In this document: piece after piece, positions 1 through 10,800 of the stretch
Layout: each line of letters begins with the position of its first letter
Position numbering within the stretch: the first letter of the stretch is position 1
Assembly (NCBI GenBank): GCA_026120185.1
Contig: JANUWF010002362.1
Location: forward strand, 2,011,001-2,075,000
Origin: Voacanga thouarsii
Lineage: Eukaryota; Streptophyta; Magnoliopsida; Gentianales; Apocynaceae
Direction: 5' to 3'
Length of the DNA stretch: 64,000 bases
Notes under the pieces: generated by a model
Told to the model about the DNA's origin: nothing
Database searches by the model: none
Seen by the model: the letters and a program-made list of their open reading frames with translations, nothing else
Translations under genes and position numbers: made by a program

Positions 1-2152
1 AAATTGCATAGGTACAAATAACCCCTAACTTTATATACACATGATCAATAGCAACACTCAAATATGATATTAATAGTTTAGGAGTTCTAAAATTACTTGA
101 TAAAATATTTTAGAGGTTAACATTAATATAAGAATAATTTGATATTATAGTAACATAAGTAAGTGACATAAGTATTAATGAGTACAACAAAAAATATTAA
201 CATTGTCAAAAGTATTGATGAAAATATTAATGATTTTATAAATAATAATATTGCTATAAGGATAATAAAAATAATAACACAAATAGTAATGATGATATTA
301 ATATGTATATATTTATGTATTTTTTTAAATAATAATAATATTTATTATATTAATATTAATATCATTAAATAACAATAACATGGCTAATAACGATAATAAT
401 AGTAATAATAATAATTTTATTAATATTTCTCTAAAATGATGATGTTTAGCAATAATAATATTAGTAATATTAATAATATCAGTGATAATTAAAAATAGTA
501 ATGCTAATAATAATACTTTTAATATTAATATTATTATTATTAAAAATAATAATGTTAGTAGTAATGTTAGTAATAAAAATAATGATAACAATTTAAGTAT
601 CAAAAGTAACAATAATATTACTATTAATAATTAAATGCAGTAATAATATTGTTATTAATAAATAAAGTAGTAATCATACAAGTAGAGTAATAATAATATT
701 TTTCCCAACAAAAGTAGTATCAATAGCAATATAAATGTTTGCATGGTAATTGATGGCAAGATTAACAATATTAAAGCATTAGCAAAAATACTAACAGCAA
801 CAATTTCCATTATCCATCATATCATCTCATGCTAGTGTCATATAGACCCAATTCACAAATCATAACCTCATATTAAATCAAAATCTAAATATACTTCATA
901 GAATAGTTCCAATGCAAATCTCAACCTTCATATCATAAAATCATCCACATCATATATAAATATGTATTTATCTTAGATCATCAACCATCACATCAATACT
1001 TCTATAAGTCATCATCCTATTAATCTTAAGTTTGAAAATAAATGAGGAAATCTAGGACAAAATACTTGTTTGATGATCGATTCAAGTTAAAGATGTTTTG
1101 ACAATCGAAGAGCCTTAAATGCCTTGACGAGTCCTTTGAGAGACCAAGGATCAAAGAAGTCCAGTGTTGGCCACCAACAAATGTGGTCAAGAGAGAGGGA
1201 GAGAGATTGAAAAAAGAGTAAGAAGAAATGAAAGTAAAGAAAAGAAGAAGAAAGTATAGAAATTTGAAAATGCACAAATTCACCCAGAAAGTATATATCC
1301 ATGCAATATGCCATGAAATGCAACCCATCCCTCTAATTCTAGGTTAGTCTTAGGTGGGGTTTTACATTTTCGCTACATATAAATTGGTTTGCATGATCAA
1401 AATCTAATAATTTCATCACAAAGTCTTCAGACATTCTCAAAGAATTAAGCTTCACAACATTTTCAAAGGCATAAACAAGATTAACTCACTTATCCAAACT
1501 TAGCCTATGCCATACCTAATATATAAGTGTACATAAAAATAACTTTCCTAGAAAAGTCTTGAGTAGAATTCCCAAGCAAAAAGATAAATAATAGCTCCAC
1601 CAAACTAACACATATTAACATACATACCAACAAGTCTTGAAAATTAACCTAAAAATGTGAAAAAATTTGAAAACAAATTGGCCCAAATGCAAAAACAAGA
1701 AATTTAGCCCAAAATAAGAAAATTCCAAAATAAATAATACAAAATTGTATAGAAAATATTATTCAGCCTTTCTCCTACACTTAAATTAGGCAATGTCCTT
1801 ATTGGCCACAAATCAAACAATATATGCATTTTTTAATAGGACTAAAAGAAATAAAAGAGAGAAATAGGTAAATAAATACTCTCCTAATATCTTGAAACTT
1901 AATGTATCATACGAGGGGGAATAAATGAATAGTTGCCCAAAATAAGAAAAAATCTATGCTGCAAAAAGAAAGAAAAATATGGTTGTATACCAAGGTTAAA
2001 GAGATAGTAATAAAAAGAATACAAACAAAATAATAGACAAAGAATATAATTCAAAAGCGAATATAAATAAAAAGGATACAAGGAGTTGTTACAAAAATTC
2101 ATTAGTCTCAGTACTATGAACACATAATCCAGCATATACATATACATATACA

Positions 2153-2156
<4 letters not shown>

Positions 2157-2210
<54 letters not shown>
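2157..2210. repeat. (TA)n-(CA)n compound microsatellite
   Basis: An uninterrupted TA tract (2157-2193) runs directly into a CA tract (to about 2210). Upstream, 2133-2155 is an imperfect TACATA repeat. The small minus-strand ORF covering it encodes a Tyr/Ile/Val/Cys repeat and is not a gene. Confidence 0.95.
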
Positions 2211-2364
2211 TATGTACACAAATATTATTAACAAACTATATAATTAACTAATATAAATAATACCAATATATATATTAGTACCAAGAACTATATAACTACC
2301 AATATAATAACGCCACAACATAAATAAACAACCTAGTATTTTTACTAAGGATACACTAAATCTA

Positions 2365-2400
2365 TACACACACACACACACACAGACACACACACACACA
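2365..2400. repeat. (CA)n microsatellite
   Basis: A CA dinucleotide tract with a single G interruption near 2385. Confidence 0.95.
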
Positions 2401-3406
2401 TGCATATGCTAATATACTCTTGTCAATGCATAACCTATGCTTACAATAAAACACTAATATACTAAGCACTAGAACTAGTATACAACACACACACAATATA
2501 ACCTCAATGAATGACAAGGAAAAGTGAAAAATCAAGGACTTGGTGGTTTATTAAAAAGAAACTTAAAAGATGTTCACAACACCAACCACCAATCCATGAG
2601 CACTATACCTTCCTAACACACCATAACATCTCCCAAATGACTAACAAATAATTTCTCCACTTCAATAGCTATAATATAAACAGTGTCAAAAAGTTAACTA
2701 AATCTCCAAACAAAAATTAATAATCCACCAAATTACAACATCAAATATACAAATCAACCATCTCCTCAACTTATTCACTATTACTACAATCCAATTTTCA
2801 ACCTCCCATACATATATAGTACAATAACAACACCAAAAATACCAATAATACAATGCTAAAAGAGAAACTCCAAAATAATAACAACAATTTCTCAACAAAA
2901 TATTCAACACCATTACAACAATACGAAACCAACCCTATTAAACAATAAATAACCACAACAACTATTATACAAAGAGATCTCCTCAACAGCAACAATAATA
3001 GCGAATTACAATAGCATTTCCATCCTAAGAACACTAACATAATAACAAATAAAAAATTCCCCAACAACAAGAAGAACAATATACAATAACAAGGCTAATT
3101 TCAGTAATACATATACAATTACCCAAGATAACAACATACAACAATATCAAAGAAAATAATAATACAACAAACATAATTATACAACATACTAGAACTCAAT
3201 ATAATTTATTGATCTTAATGAACCAAAACAAAGAATCAAAACAATATATAAATAGGGTACAAAAAGAAGAAAGATTCTATATACAAGTAAAAGCTAATAT
3301 TACGCACAAACGTAGAAACAAATATTTACATAAAAGAATTAGTAATATTAACAAATATATACATAGCTAAATCAACAAGACTCAAGTTTTTCATGATATT
3401 ACCAAT

Positions 3407-3423
3407 CTCAGGCAACGGTGCTG
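3407..3423 (-). promoter_or_regulatory. Decayed tRNA-Asp-type primer-binding site (Athila/Tat-like)
   Basis: The plus-strand 17-mer starting CTCAGGCAACGG matches about 12 of 17 positions of the 3' end of plant tRNA-Asp (CCCCGGCAACGGCGCCA). Read on the minus strand it is a degenerate PBS. Athila and Tat-lineage gypsy elements often use this primer type. Three of the five mismatches are transitions in the GC-rich part, as expected after deamination. The identification rests on recognising the motif and on the LTR-like promoter on its expected side (higher coordinates). Confidence 0.4.
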
Positions 3424-3429
3424 AAAAAT

Positions 3430-4520
3430 TGCTAATTGTTTTACATGCATTAGAAATAGTGTAAACAATCCACAAAAATCAAGTTTTAAATTAAAATGCT
3501 AAGCACTAAAACCACACATATGGGAAAGTATACCCATCGCATAGTATAGTAAATAGCAAATATTGAATTCACGGGAACTTAGCAATTACTACTACTTTAC
3601 TCTCATTTCATTTTTTGACCAAAAATAAATAAAGAGATAAGGTAAATAAACTAATTACGCTAAACTACTACACTAGAGAGTACATTGGATCCACACGAGA
3701 AAAGTCAAAAGGATCGTCAAGGAGTAAAAATACGGGACAAGCTATGTACAAGAAGAAATCCAACAAAAAGCCTATCAAGTAAAGAGTACAGCACTACGTT
3801 TTTCAAATCCCGATTCGAGCACCAATATGAGTTTTTAGAAATAAACATCACTCTCTCTCGAGTTATGATATTTCTTTCCTAAAGCTCAAGTAATAGGTAT
3901 CTACATCTAATCAATCTAAACCAAGGAAGCATTACATTCACTCATCACCCAAAAGGTACCTAAAAGCCCCAATATCCCTATCTCTAGGCAATATTAAAAA
4001 CCTATTGACTACCAAGTTCTAATCCTTCAACCTCTCTCTCGAGTGAATCAAAGGAAAACAAATATTGGACAAATTAATTTGGTGTTAAACTTGTAACCCC
4101 ATCTTTCGAAATCATTAAGAGCGAACTAATCAATTGAGTAAATCAATCAAGCACAAACAATCAATCTAACACAATAATGCTCAAGTAGTTAAATACAAGA
4201 TATTAGAATTTAATAAATCATAATAATAATTCAAAAAAAGAACAAAGATTAGGGTTCATCCTTTGAATACAATTAAATAATATAAACATCAATATTGTTA
4301 AAGTGTAATAAAAAGAAAAGGAAAGAACTTCAATCATAGACAAAATCTTGAACTTTTTCTTCCTTGGATTTTCTTGAACAACCCCTTCTTCTTCTCCATG
4401 ATTCCCCAAGATCTTCCCTTTTTTGGTGTTTCTTTTGAGCTCTCTAAGGGATCTCTTAGTTGCTAGCCAACCAAAAATGTGTTTTCAGGGTTTATAATTG
4501 TGTATATATAGTGAAACATG
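3430..4520 (-). repeat. Probable decayed gypsy LTR, minus strand
   Basis: Read on the minus strand, this stretch lies immediately upstream of the PBS-like site. It has a TATA-like run (CTATATATACA, plus 4501-4511) followed by an A/G-rich leader. It contains no domain-coding ORF. Outer boundaries are not determinable: I see no clean TG...CA ends or second LTR. The family (Athila/Tat) is inferred only from the PBS type. Confidence 0.35.
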
Positions 4521-5742
4521 AAAAAAAAAAATCATAAAATACGATGTCATGCATTATTCTATGCAAGTGGGCAGCCCAAGGAAGTTCAGCGGCTAGGTTT
4601 TTGCCTATGTGCAATACTAAAATGTTCTAGGTGGCCATCCTTGGGCCGCCACTTTTTTTTTTTTTTTTTTTTTTGTAAAAGAAAAGGTGCTAGGGGGACC
4701 AGGGAGGTCTAGGTCACTAGCTTTGTTCTCTTGGCCGCCATCTTGTTCTCCTAAGTGGCCTAGGAAAGTAGAACCTCCCTAGTTGCTAGCTTTTCTTCCC
4801 AAAATTGTGCCTTCTTTTGTACTTCTTCAATTTTTTTTCTTCTTTTTCATTATTTTTTCCTTCTTTTCATCATTTTTATCTCCAACTGGTATTTCTTTAT
4901 TTCCTACAGAACAAGATGAAAATTGTGTGATGAGTAGTGATTTGTGTAAGAATTTATCACGATTAAAACACAAAAATACTAGAAAAATACAAACATGATA
5001 AGCCATCATCATATGTCCGTATATAAACATTCCAGTGAACACACAAAAACCTTGTTTGTATTATTTTCTAAACCATTTAGGAACCAATTAAAGCATTGAT
5101 GATTTTAGGCTTTGGTTTCCATAATTGTAATTTTAACCCATAAGGTTTTGACACTTACAATTTGGCCGTAACAATTATAACCACTTTATAATTAATCCAT
5201 AAAATTATTTCTTCTCCTAAATTAATGCATAATATTATCATATAATATACTTAAGTATCAATTTCTCTATTGTGTATGGCATATTAATTTTTCTGGTCTA
5301 TTAGTAGCAAAATATAATCTAATTCTAATCATTATAGAATTATAATATTTGATAATTAGAATTCACTTATTAATTTCAATTTGGACTAATTTATTATTTT
5401 TCTAATTAATAAATTCATATTTATTAGATCATGAGCGGCATCTAGCAATGCATCATGACCAACCAAAAGTCTAGAAAGTCAAATAGCTTGACATGAACCT
5501 TTCAATAGCAAAATATCAGTGCAATAAACTCTTTTCATTATACTATATCTCATTTAGTTTGGAGTATAGAATTTGTGCCAACTTCCCTCTAGAATATAAT
5601 TAATTGTAACCCAAATTTATTAATATTTGTTCCAGAATTCATTACTTAATATGTGTATTATTTGGAATTATTTCTAAAATAGAGTTGTCTTGGCCAGTGA
5701 CTTATTAAGTAATGATTCCCTACAAGTGGCTAGGAGATATAC
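4521..5742. other. Unclassified AT-rich repeat-like DNA
   Basis: No coding domain is seen. A poly-T tract lies near 4651-4674. 5170-5740 looks like decayed LTR sequence of the kind common in plant genomes, but I cannot name the family or find ends. It is cut at 5743 by the Tekay-like 5' LTR. Confidence 0.4.
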
Positions 5743-5985
5743 TGTGAAACCCCAGCTAAAACCAACTCTAGAGTAAGGGAGTTGGGATGCATATCATATT
5801 TTCTCACATGCATAAATATATTTTTATATGATTTTATGTGCTTTGGATATGTGATTTGTAGTCTAGATGGCTTATTTGTGTTTATTGAGTAAGAAGGGTA
5901 AATTGGTAATTTTGCTTTAGGAGGAAATAGGGAGATAGCTTGAGGATTAAATAGGAAAAATATTTAAGAGAGAAAATAAGAACAA

Positions 5986-6056
5986 GAGTTGTTGAGGTTT
6001 AGGGATTAGAGCTTTGGAATAAATCCTTGAGGCCTTGAGTTCGAATTCCATCATTA
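5986..6056 (+). promoter_or_regulatory. tRNA-like A-box/B-box module in LTR (5' LTR copy)
   Basis: The stretch reads like a tRNA 5' half plus T-arm: an A-box-like TTTAGGGATTAGAGC and a B-box-like AGTTCGAATTCC at 6038-6049, about 30 bp apart. The equivalent place in three other LTR copies has the cleaner form GTGTAGTGGTTAGAGC with GGGTTCRAATTCC. The acceptor and anticodon stems do not fold convincingly, so this is not a functional tRNA gene. It may be a fossil SINE/tRNA fragment captured by the LTR or an internal Pol III promoter-like element. Confidence 0.6.
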
Positions 6057-7600
6057 GAGTTTTAGCATGATTAAATTTTATTTTTGTTTAGAAATGCTAT
6101 ATTTCGGCCCTTGCATGCTTTAGTGAAGAGTAGGAGTGTTGTCCTAGGGGAGACATGATAGGAATGTCCTAATTCTACTCTTGTGCCCTACAAAATTTTC
6201 TAAGGGATTCATACATTTCTTGATCTCTAGCTTTCCTCACTTCTTAATCCATTAGGTTGTTCAATTTATCTAAGCCAACTTTGTTTCCAGAAAATTCCAG
6301 CAAGGTTCTGTGATATTGAGGTTTCAAAAATGTCTATGTGAGGTATCTTCTTGACCAAAAATGGGGAGGAGTTGTGGAAGGTTCCCAAGAGAATTAATCT
6401 CCATAGTTGAACTTTCAAACTCCAACCTATGGATGTTCATCTTCTTTATGTAGTAAACTGGAAATTTTTCCAGCTTCTAGATCAGTCCAATTGTCGAAAT
6501 TTTCAGCCATCTTTCCCTCTCAAATGCTGCTAGAAAAATCACCATTTTCACTTAGCTTGAGGACTAAAAATTCCAGCCAAAACCGAGCTGCACAAAAGCT
6601 ATGCAAACCAGGAAAATTTCCTGGACAATTTCACAGTTTGGTGAGCCAAAAACTAAGCTGTTTCTTCCAGCTTTTCAACCAGCAATTCAACCTTATTCTT
6701 CCTCCATAAAGAAGGCTAGAAACCAGCCTTAGAAGACCTCCCAATATCCCTTCAAACCTACAGCAAATCGGATGAACCATGACAGAAAAATCTGCCTAGA
6801 AATTTCCAACAAGCTTGCGAAAAGCTAATCAGAATTTCCAGCTTTGTTCCTTCTTCACCCTTTTCCGAAACTTCCTCTATTTTTCTGTACAAACTCATCT
6901 TGAACAGCCATGAAGTGAGCTTCATCATCTTCTCCAGTGTTCTGCACGAAAAAAAGCTCCATGGCTGCTCCTAGGATCTCTCTGTCAATCACTCCAATCA
7001 AGACATTCAGCAAACTACCATAGATTACCCGTCCAACAACCAGAAAATTCCTTCACCATTGCACACCATATTTCAGCCACCCTTATACTCATTCGAACAG
7101 CATTCACCTCAGCAGTAATTCTAGCAATTCAGGCGGCCATTGAAGCTTCCAAAGAACCTCCAACAACAAAGATCTACTTACCATATTTGCTACCACAAAA
7201 TATTCCCTAAATCATTCTTTTTTAATTTCAAACAACCAGCTTTTCTTTTCCTCTCAAATCTGAATATCAAATTACCAAAAATCTCCAAAACAGTCGGCCA
7301 CCCTTTTCCCATAGAATTTCGGCCAGCCTTCATCCAATCTCTCTATTCTCTCCAAACCTCCAAGAACACTAAGAACACCTACTACCATTCTCATGCCTAA
7401 GGCCATTCAAAACCACTTCAATTTTTTCCAAAAACTCAAGATTATACCTACTCATTCTCGTGAATCCATTCCTGCAATTTTTAACATCAAACACTGAAAT
7501 CAAAGTCTCACTTTTAGATTAAAAACCAGAATTTTCTTGAAGGCACAAGAACGCCTTCAAGGTAAGCATGAACAATCATCTCCATCTTCGACCTTGATGA

Positions 7601-7669
7601 GTATATACTAATGAACTCTCTTTTTCTCTTTATCTTTCTCTCTGTCTCTCTCTCTCTCCTTCTCTCGAC
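7601..7669 (+). promoter_or_regulatory. TATA box and pyrimidine patch (candidate U3/R promoter)
   Basis: TATATA at 7602-7607 lies just upstream of a C/T-only tract (about 7616-7669). TATA plus Y-patch is a common plant core-promoter layout. The pair is repeated at the same place in the 3' LTR (TATATA 16829-16834, CT tract 16847-16915). It would place transcription start roughly 1.9 kb into the LTR. Two of the solo LTRs keep the CT tract but have lost the TATA. Confidence 0.5.
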
Positions 7670-8383
7670 CAAATGGTTACTTCCACCATGGCCATTTTTC
7701 TTCTTCTCCTTGGATGGATCAAGCATTCCTAGCGAGAGGATTCTCTTGAAACAACTTCAAGGTAGTCATCATTCAGGTAAGCTTCTTCCATCTTCTCCTT
7801 AAATCCTAGATTCATATCTCTTGGATGTAGTTGGATGAGGATGGGATATATTTGGAGATTGATCATGTGTTTTGCAATGGAGTTGGGATTGACGCATGAG
7901 ATTGAATGTGTTTGTATGATGGAGATGGGATTGATGCATCAAATGATTTGTCTTGATTGAATGTATGGTGTTTTTAGGGTTTGTTGCATGTCTTCATATC
8001 ATGAGTAGTATGAATGATCAAGCATGGTAGAGATTGTCACCTTTGGTGAACAGGGTTTTATGTTCATGTATTCTTGTTAAGGCCATGATTATATTATGTT
8101 AGTGGAGTTTAGATCATGTGTTGGTAGATTTGGATCTATGTTTTTATTCATTATTTGGATGTTTTGTTGATTGGTGTAGAGTGTATGTTCATGATTATGG
8201 TTAGCAATAGGAATTATGATCATGACCTTGTTGTCCCTAAGCTAATTTTATTTCATCAATAAAATGATTAATACTATAATTTCTTCTGGTGATTTTGAAA
8301 ACCCTAGGAAAATGTGGATTTGGACTCTTATATAAAATAATGATATTTTAGTCAAATAAATGATAGCTTTTATTAAAGAAATA

Positions 8384-8404
8384 ATATATATATATATATA
8401 TATA
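8384..8404. repeat. (TA)n microsatellite in 5' LTR
   Basis: A pure TA tract inside the AT-rich middle of the 5' LTR. The same site is shortened in the 3' LTR near 17635-17650. Confidence 0.9.
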
Positions 8405-8925
8405 TTATATAAAATAATAACATGAAATAAAGCCTTTTTATATAAATAATCATAATAGGTAAAATATTAATTTTGTAAGTCTTATATTCATAAATACTAT
8501 TAAAATTTATTTATTATCTTTTAGTCAAAACCTATTAAAATTTACTTACAACTAATTTTAGTTACTAATTATTTTCTAACAATTAATTATTAATATATTA
8601 TTACTCTAAATAATTCCATCTAGATCCTAGGACCCTTCATCAAATAAACCCTAATTTATTTATAGCAAGATTTAAACCTTCAACTTATTAGCATCTAATT
8701 CACAAACCCTAGTTATTTTAATCTCAAGCTAGATTTATCTTATAAACCCTTTATTTATTATCTAGCCTTAAAGCTTAGGACACTAGGGTCATGATTGTGG
8801 TAAGTTGAACTAGGATTATTTGTGAAAGCAAATTTTGGCTTGAGTTTAATTATGGTTTATATTTACCCCAGGAGGGGTTAGGTCAGCTTTTGGAGATCTT
8901 TATTCTATCTCGAGCAAAAGATCAG

Positions 8926-9725
8926 GTAAGCTCCTGCATAAAACCTGTTTGTTGCAAAAGTTGTTATGGTAAGCTAAACACATAGTTTGTAGACATTGAT
9001 TTGGTAAAGGTAATTAGGGACTATTTCCTTTCTTGTTTTAGTCAAACCAATTGTTTGAAAAATAACAAGCAATTTTATTCAAACACTAAACTATTTCAAA
9101 AACTAATTTTGACAAAGACTTTGGAAACCCTTGATTGCCATTTTCAAGTAAAGCTATGTTTTATCAGTTTTCTCCCAAGTGGGATGAATTACGTTGTGTA
9201 CTCAATAAAGATAGACTAGTAGTACTTGTTTTGAAGAGCAAGACTGAGTCTTCTGGCAAGAGGCCACCTCCAGAAGATGAACTCAACTTAGAGAAACGTC
9301 AGTACTACTTAGTCATGCTGGTCCGAGCTAGCAGGTTTCAGTCATGTGGACTGTGTGTTGCAGGAGTGGACATCCAATTTTTTTTTTTTTTTTGTGTAGA
9401 GAAGGAGGAGAATCTTACCCGGTAGGCCGATCACCTACCTTTTTTGTCAGTCTGCACAAAGTGTGGCATTCTTACCATTGTATGGTTATAGGGCCCAACG
9501 AGTGGTAGCCCATAGCCACCCTTTTGAGTGGTTGATTTTATTATTCATGTATGGTTGGAAAAGCCAAAACACCACTCTTGATTTTGAATATTGTTTATTG
9601 CTTGCTGGTATTTTTCTTATGAAGTTCTTACACCTTGCATTCATGAACTGTTTTCACTGAACACCCAAAGCATATACGGACTTACTGAGATTTTTATCTC
9701 ATCACCCTTTTTACCATGATTTCAG
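8926..9725 (+). other. Candidate intron in the R/U5 part of the LTR
   Basis: A near-consensus 5' splice site, ATCAG|GTAAGC, occurs at 8925/8926 and an acceptor-like ATTTCAG|GTCG ends at 9725. Both are retained at matching places in the solo LTRs (donors near 26095, 29874, 54026; acceptors ending 26920, 30585, 54846). The truncated 3' LTR has the donor site weakened to GTATG. Retention in several copies suggests function or simply common descent. No transcript evidence is available. Confidence 0.35.
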
Positions 9726-9936
9726 GTCGATTCTACTGTGGGGATGAGTATCTAGTTGTTGCCTGCCTTGGAAGATATTATGTTATTTAATTTATGTAAT
9801 GCTTTGGGAGTTGAGAGTGAACAATTTTTATTTTGGATTTGTCTTAAATTTTTGGATTGTAATAAGTTTTAAATTTTGAAGTATTCTTTTATTTTGATTG
9901 TGTGACCTAGTTATAAAGACCTCTTGTCCTTGGGAC

Positions 9937-9983
9937 GGGGCAACATCCCCAACCCTGTTGGGCCTAGGTAGTGGGGTGTTACA
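9937..9983 (+). other. GC-rich double hairpin at the LTR 3' end
   Basis: GGGG-CAACAT-CCCC (9937-9950) is followed by CCC-TGTT-GGG (9953-9962), within 30 bp of the LTR end. The same pair of stems recurs with different loops in the other copies, for example GGCCC-TGGC-GGGCC at 55114-55127 and GGCCC-TGAT-GGGCC near 30813-30826. It is the most GC-rich part of an otherwise AT-rich LTR. Confidence 0.65.
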
Positions 9984-9985
9984 AG

Positions 9986-9997
9986 TGGTATCAGAGA
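9986..9997 (+). promoter_or_regulatory. Primer-binding site, tRNA-iMet type
   Basis: TGGTATCAGAGA starts two bases after the LTR. It matches the plant initiator tRNA-Met complement TGGTATCAGAGC for 11 of 12 bases. Confidence 0.9.
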
Positions 9998-10081
9998 CTA
10001 GGTTTAGGCAAATATTGATAGTGTATATTCTATTTATTTGAGTTCAAATCTTTATCTAACCTATCTTGTTTATGATGTAGG

Positions 10082-10546
10082 ATGGTTAGAATGCTTAGAA
10101 CCGCAAGGAAAGGGCAGCAATGGCATCCTCCTATCCTTATCTACCCAGAAGACCTTCCAATACCTCAGCCTGCTCCTTAGCCAGTCATTCCTTTGGAAGA
10201 TAGCAGTGATGATGAGGTCCCGATCCATGAGCCACCCCCAATCCCAGTGATAATATTGAGTTCTGACAGTGAAGATGAGGATATAGCCGTGGAGCATGTT
10301 CCCCACCCTCCTAATCCCATAGTGGATTTATCAGCAGATAGTGATGACCCAGGAAAGATATATTATGAGTCTCCACTTAGGCCTTCTTTCATTCCTCCAC
10401 CCAGTCGAGTTGAGCCTGAGAAGAGTTCTAGGCAACCCGGGAAGGAGCCAATGGAGGGGTTTGCCAGTGGGGCTGGGATAGATTTCTCTAAGAACTCTGG
10501 GTGATGGTTGTATAAGGCTGATTTTGAGGATTCTGATGAAGACTGA
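10082..10546 (+). pseudogene. Extra acidic ORF upstream of gag with two SUMO-interacting-like motifs
   Basis: A single frame runs from ATG 10082 to TGA 10546 (about 154 codons). It is interrupted by TAG 10178-10180 and TGA 10502-10504, both explicable as C-to-T changes in CAG and CGA. It lies between the PBS and gag. The product is Pro- and Asp/Glu/Ser-rich: an SSDDEVP stretch, VIIL at 10247-10258 followed at once by SSDSEDED, IVDL at 10319-10330 followed by SADSDD, then a basic/Pro-rich part and an acidic tail DFEDSDED. VIIL and IVDL plus acidic/serine flanks fit the SUMO-interacting-motif consensus, including the casein-kinase-2 phospho-SIM form. No other domain is recognised. Function is inference. 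It could instead be a low-complexity 5' extension of Gag. Confidence 0.6.
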
Positions 10547-10800
10547 AGAGCTGAGAGTTATTTTGATTAGGATGTTTATTTATTATTTTTCGTAAACTTT
10601 TATGTTAAGGGATTTTATTTCTGTTTTCTGTTTAAATTCCAGATTTATGCAAATAAAGACTTGAGAGAAAATTTATGAGCAATTCTTTAGATAAAAACTT
10701 GCATCTGATTTTCTTTTACTTGTACCTGACTGTGAATGCATGCCCAACTACATGATTTAATCATTGAATGCATAAACTTATCATTTGGGTATGGTTTAGA

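Larger units (their letters stand above)
1..3406. other. AT-rich non-coding DNA with microsatellites
   Basis: No supportable gene. Roughly 165-700 is an imperfect AAT/ATT trinucleotide tract whose Leu/Ile-rich translations in both directions are composition artefacts. 700-2100 and 2400-3400 are AT-rich with no recognised domain in six frames. If the PBS-like site at 3407-3423 is real, this stretch would be the decayed interior of a minus-strand gypsy element, but no Gag or Pol motif survives to prove it. Confidence 0.6.
5743..9983 (+). repeat. 5' LTR of the Tekay-like element (4241 bp)
   Basis: Starts TGTGAAACCCC and ends GGGGTGTTACA (TG...CA), directly followed by a tRNA-Met-type PBS. The start recurs at 15399, 22190, 22803 and 50782; the end recurs at 27217, 30845 and 55146. 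At 4.24 kb the LTR is as long as the coding part of the element. It contains a tRNA-like module, a TATA box with pyrimidine tract, a strongly AT-rich block (8340-8780), intron-like splice signals and a terminal GC-rich double hairpin, each listed separately. No protein domain is encoded in it. Confidence 0.95.

Noticed and set aside
325..612. Leu/Ile-rich minus-strand ORF
   Set aside because: It is a translation of the AAT/ATT trinucleotide tract; no start context, domain or composition of a real gene.
5986..6056. Genuine tRNA gene (also at 22434, 23062, 51027)
   Set aside because: A- and B-box-like text and a partial T-arm exist, but the anticodon and acceptor stems do not pair, so it is listed only as tRNA-like.
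6407..7400. ORFs in the 5' LTR as a host gene
   Set aside because: The same stretch occurs in five LTR copies with shifted frames and no conserved protein.
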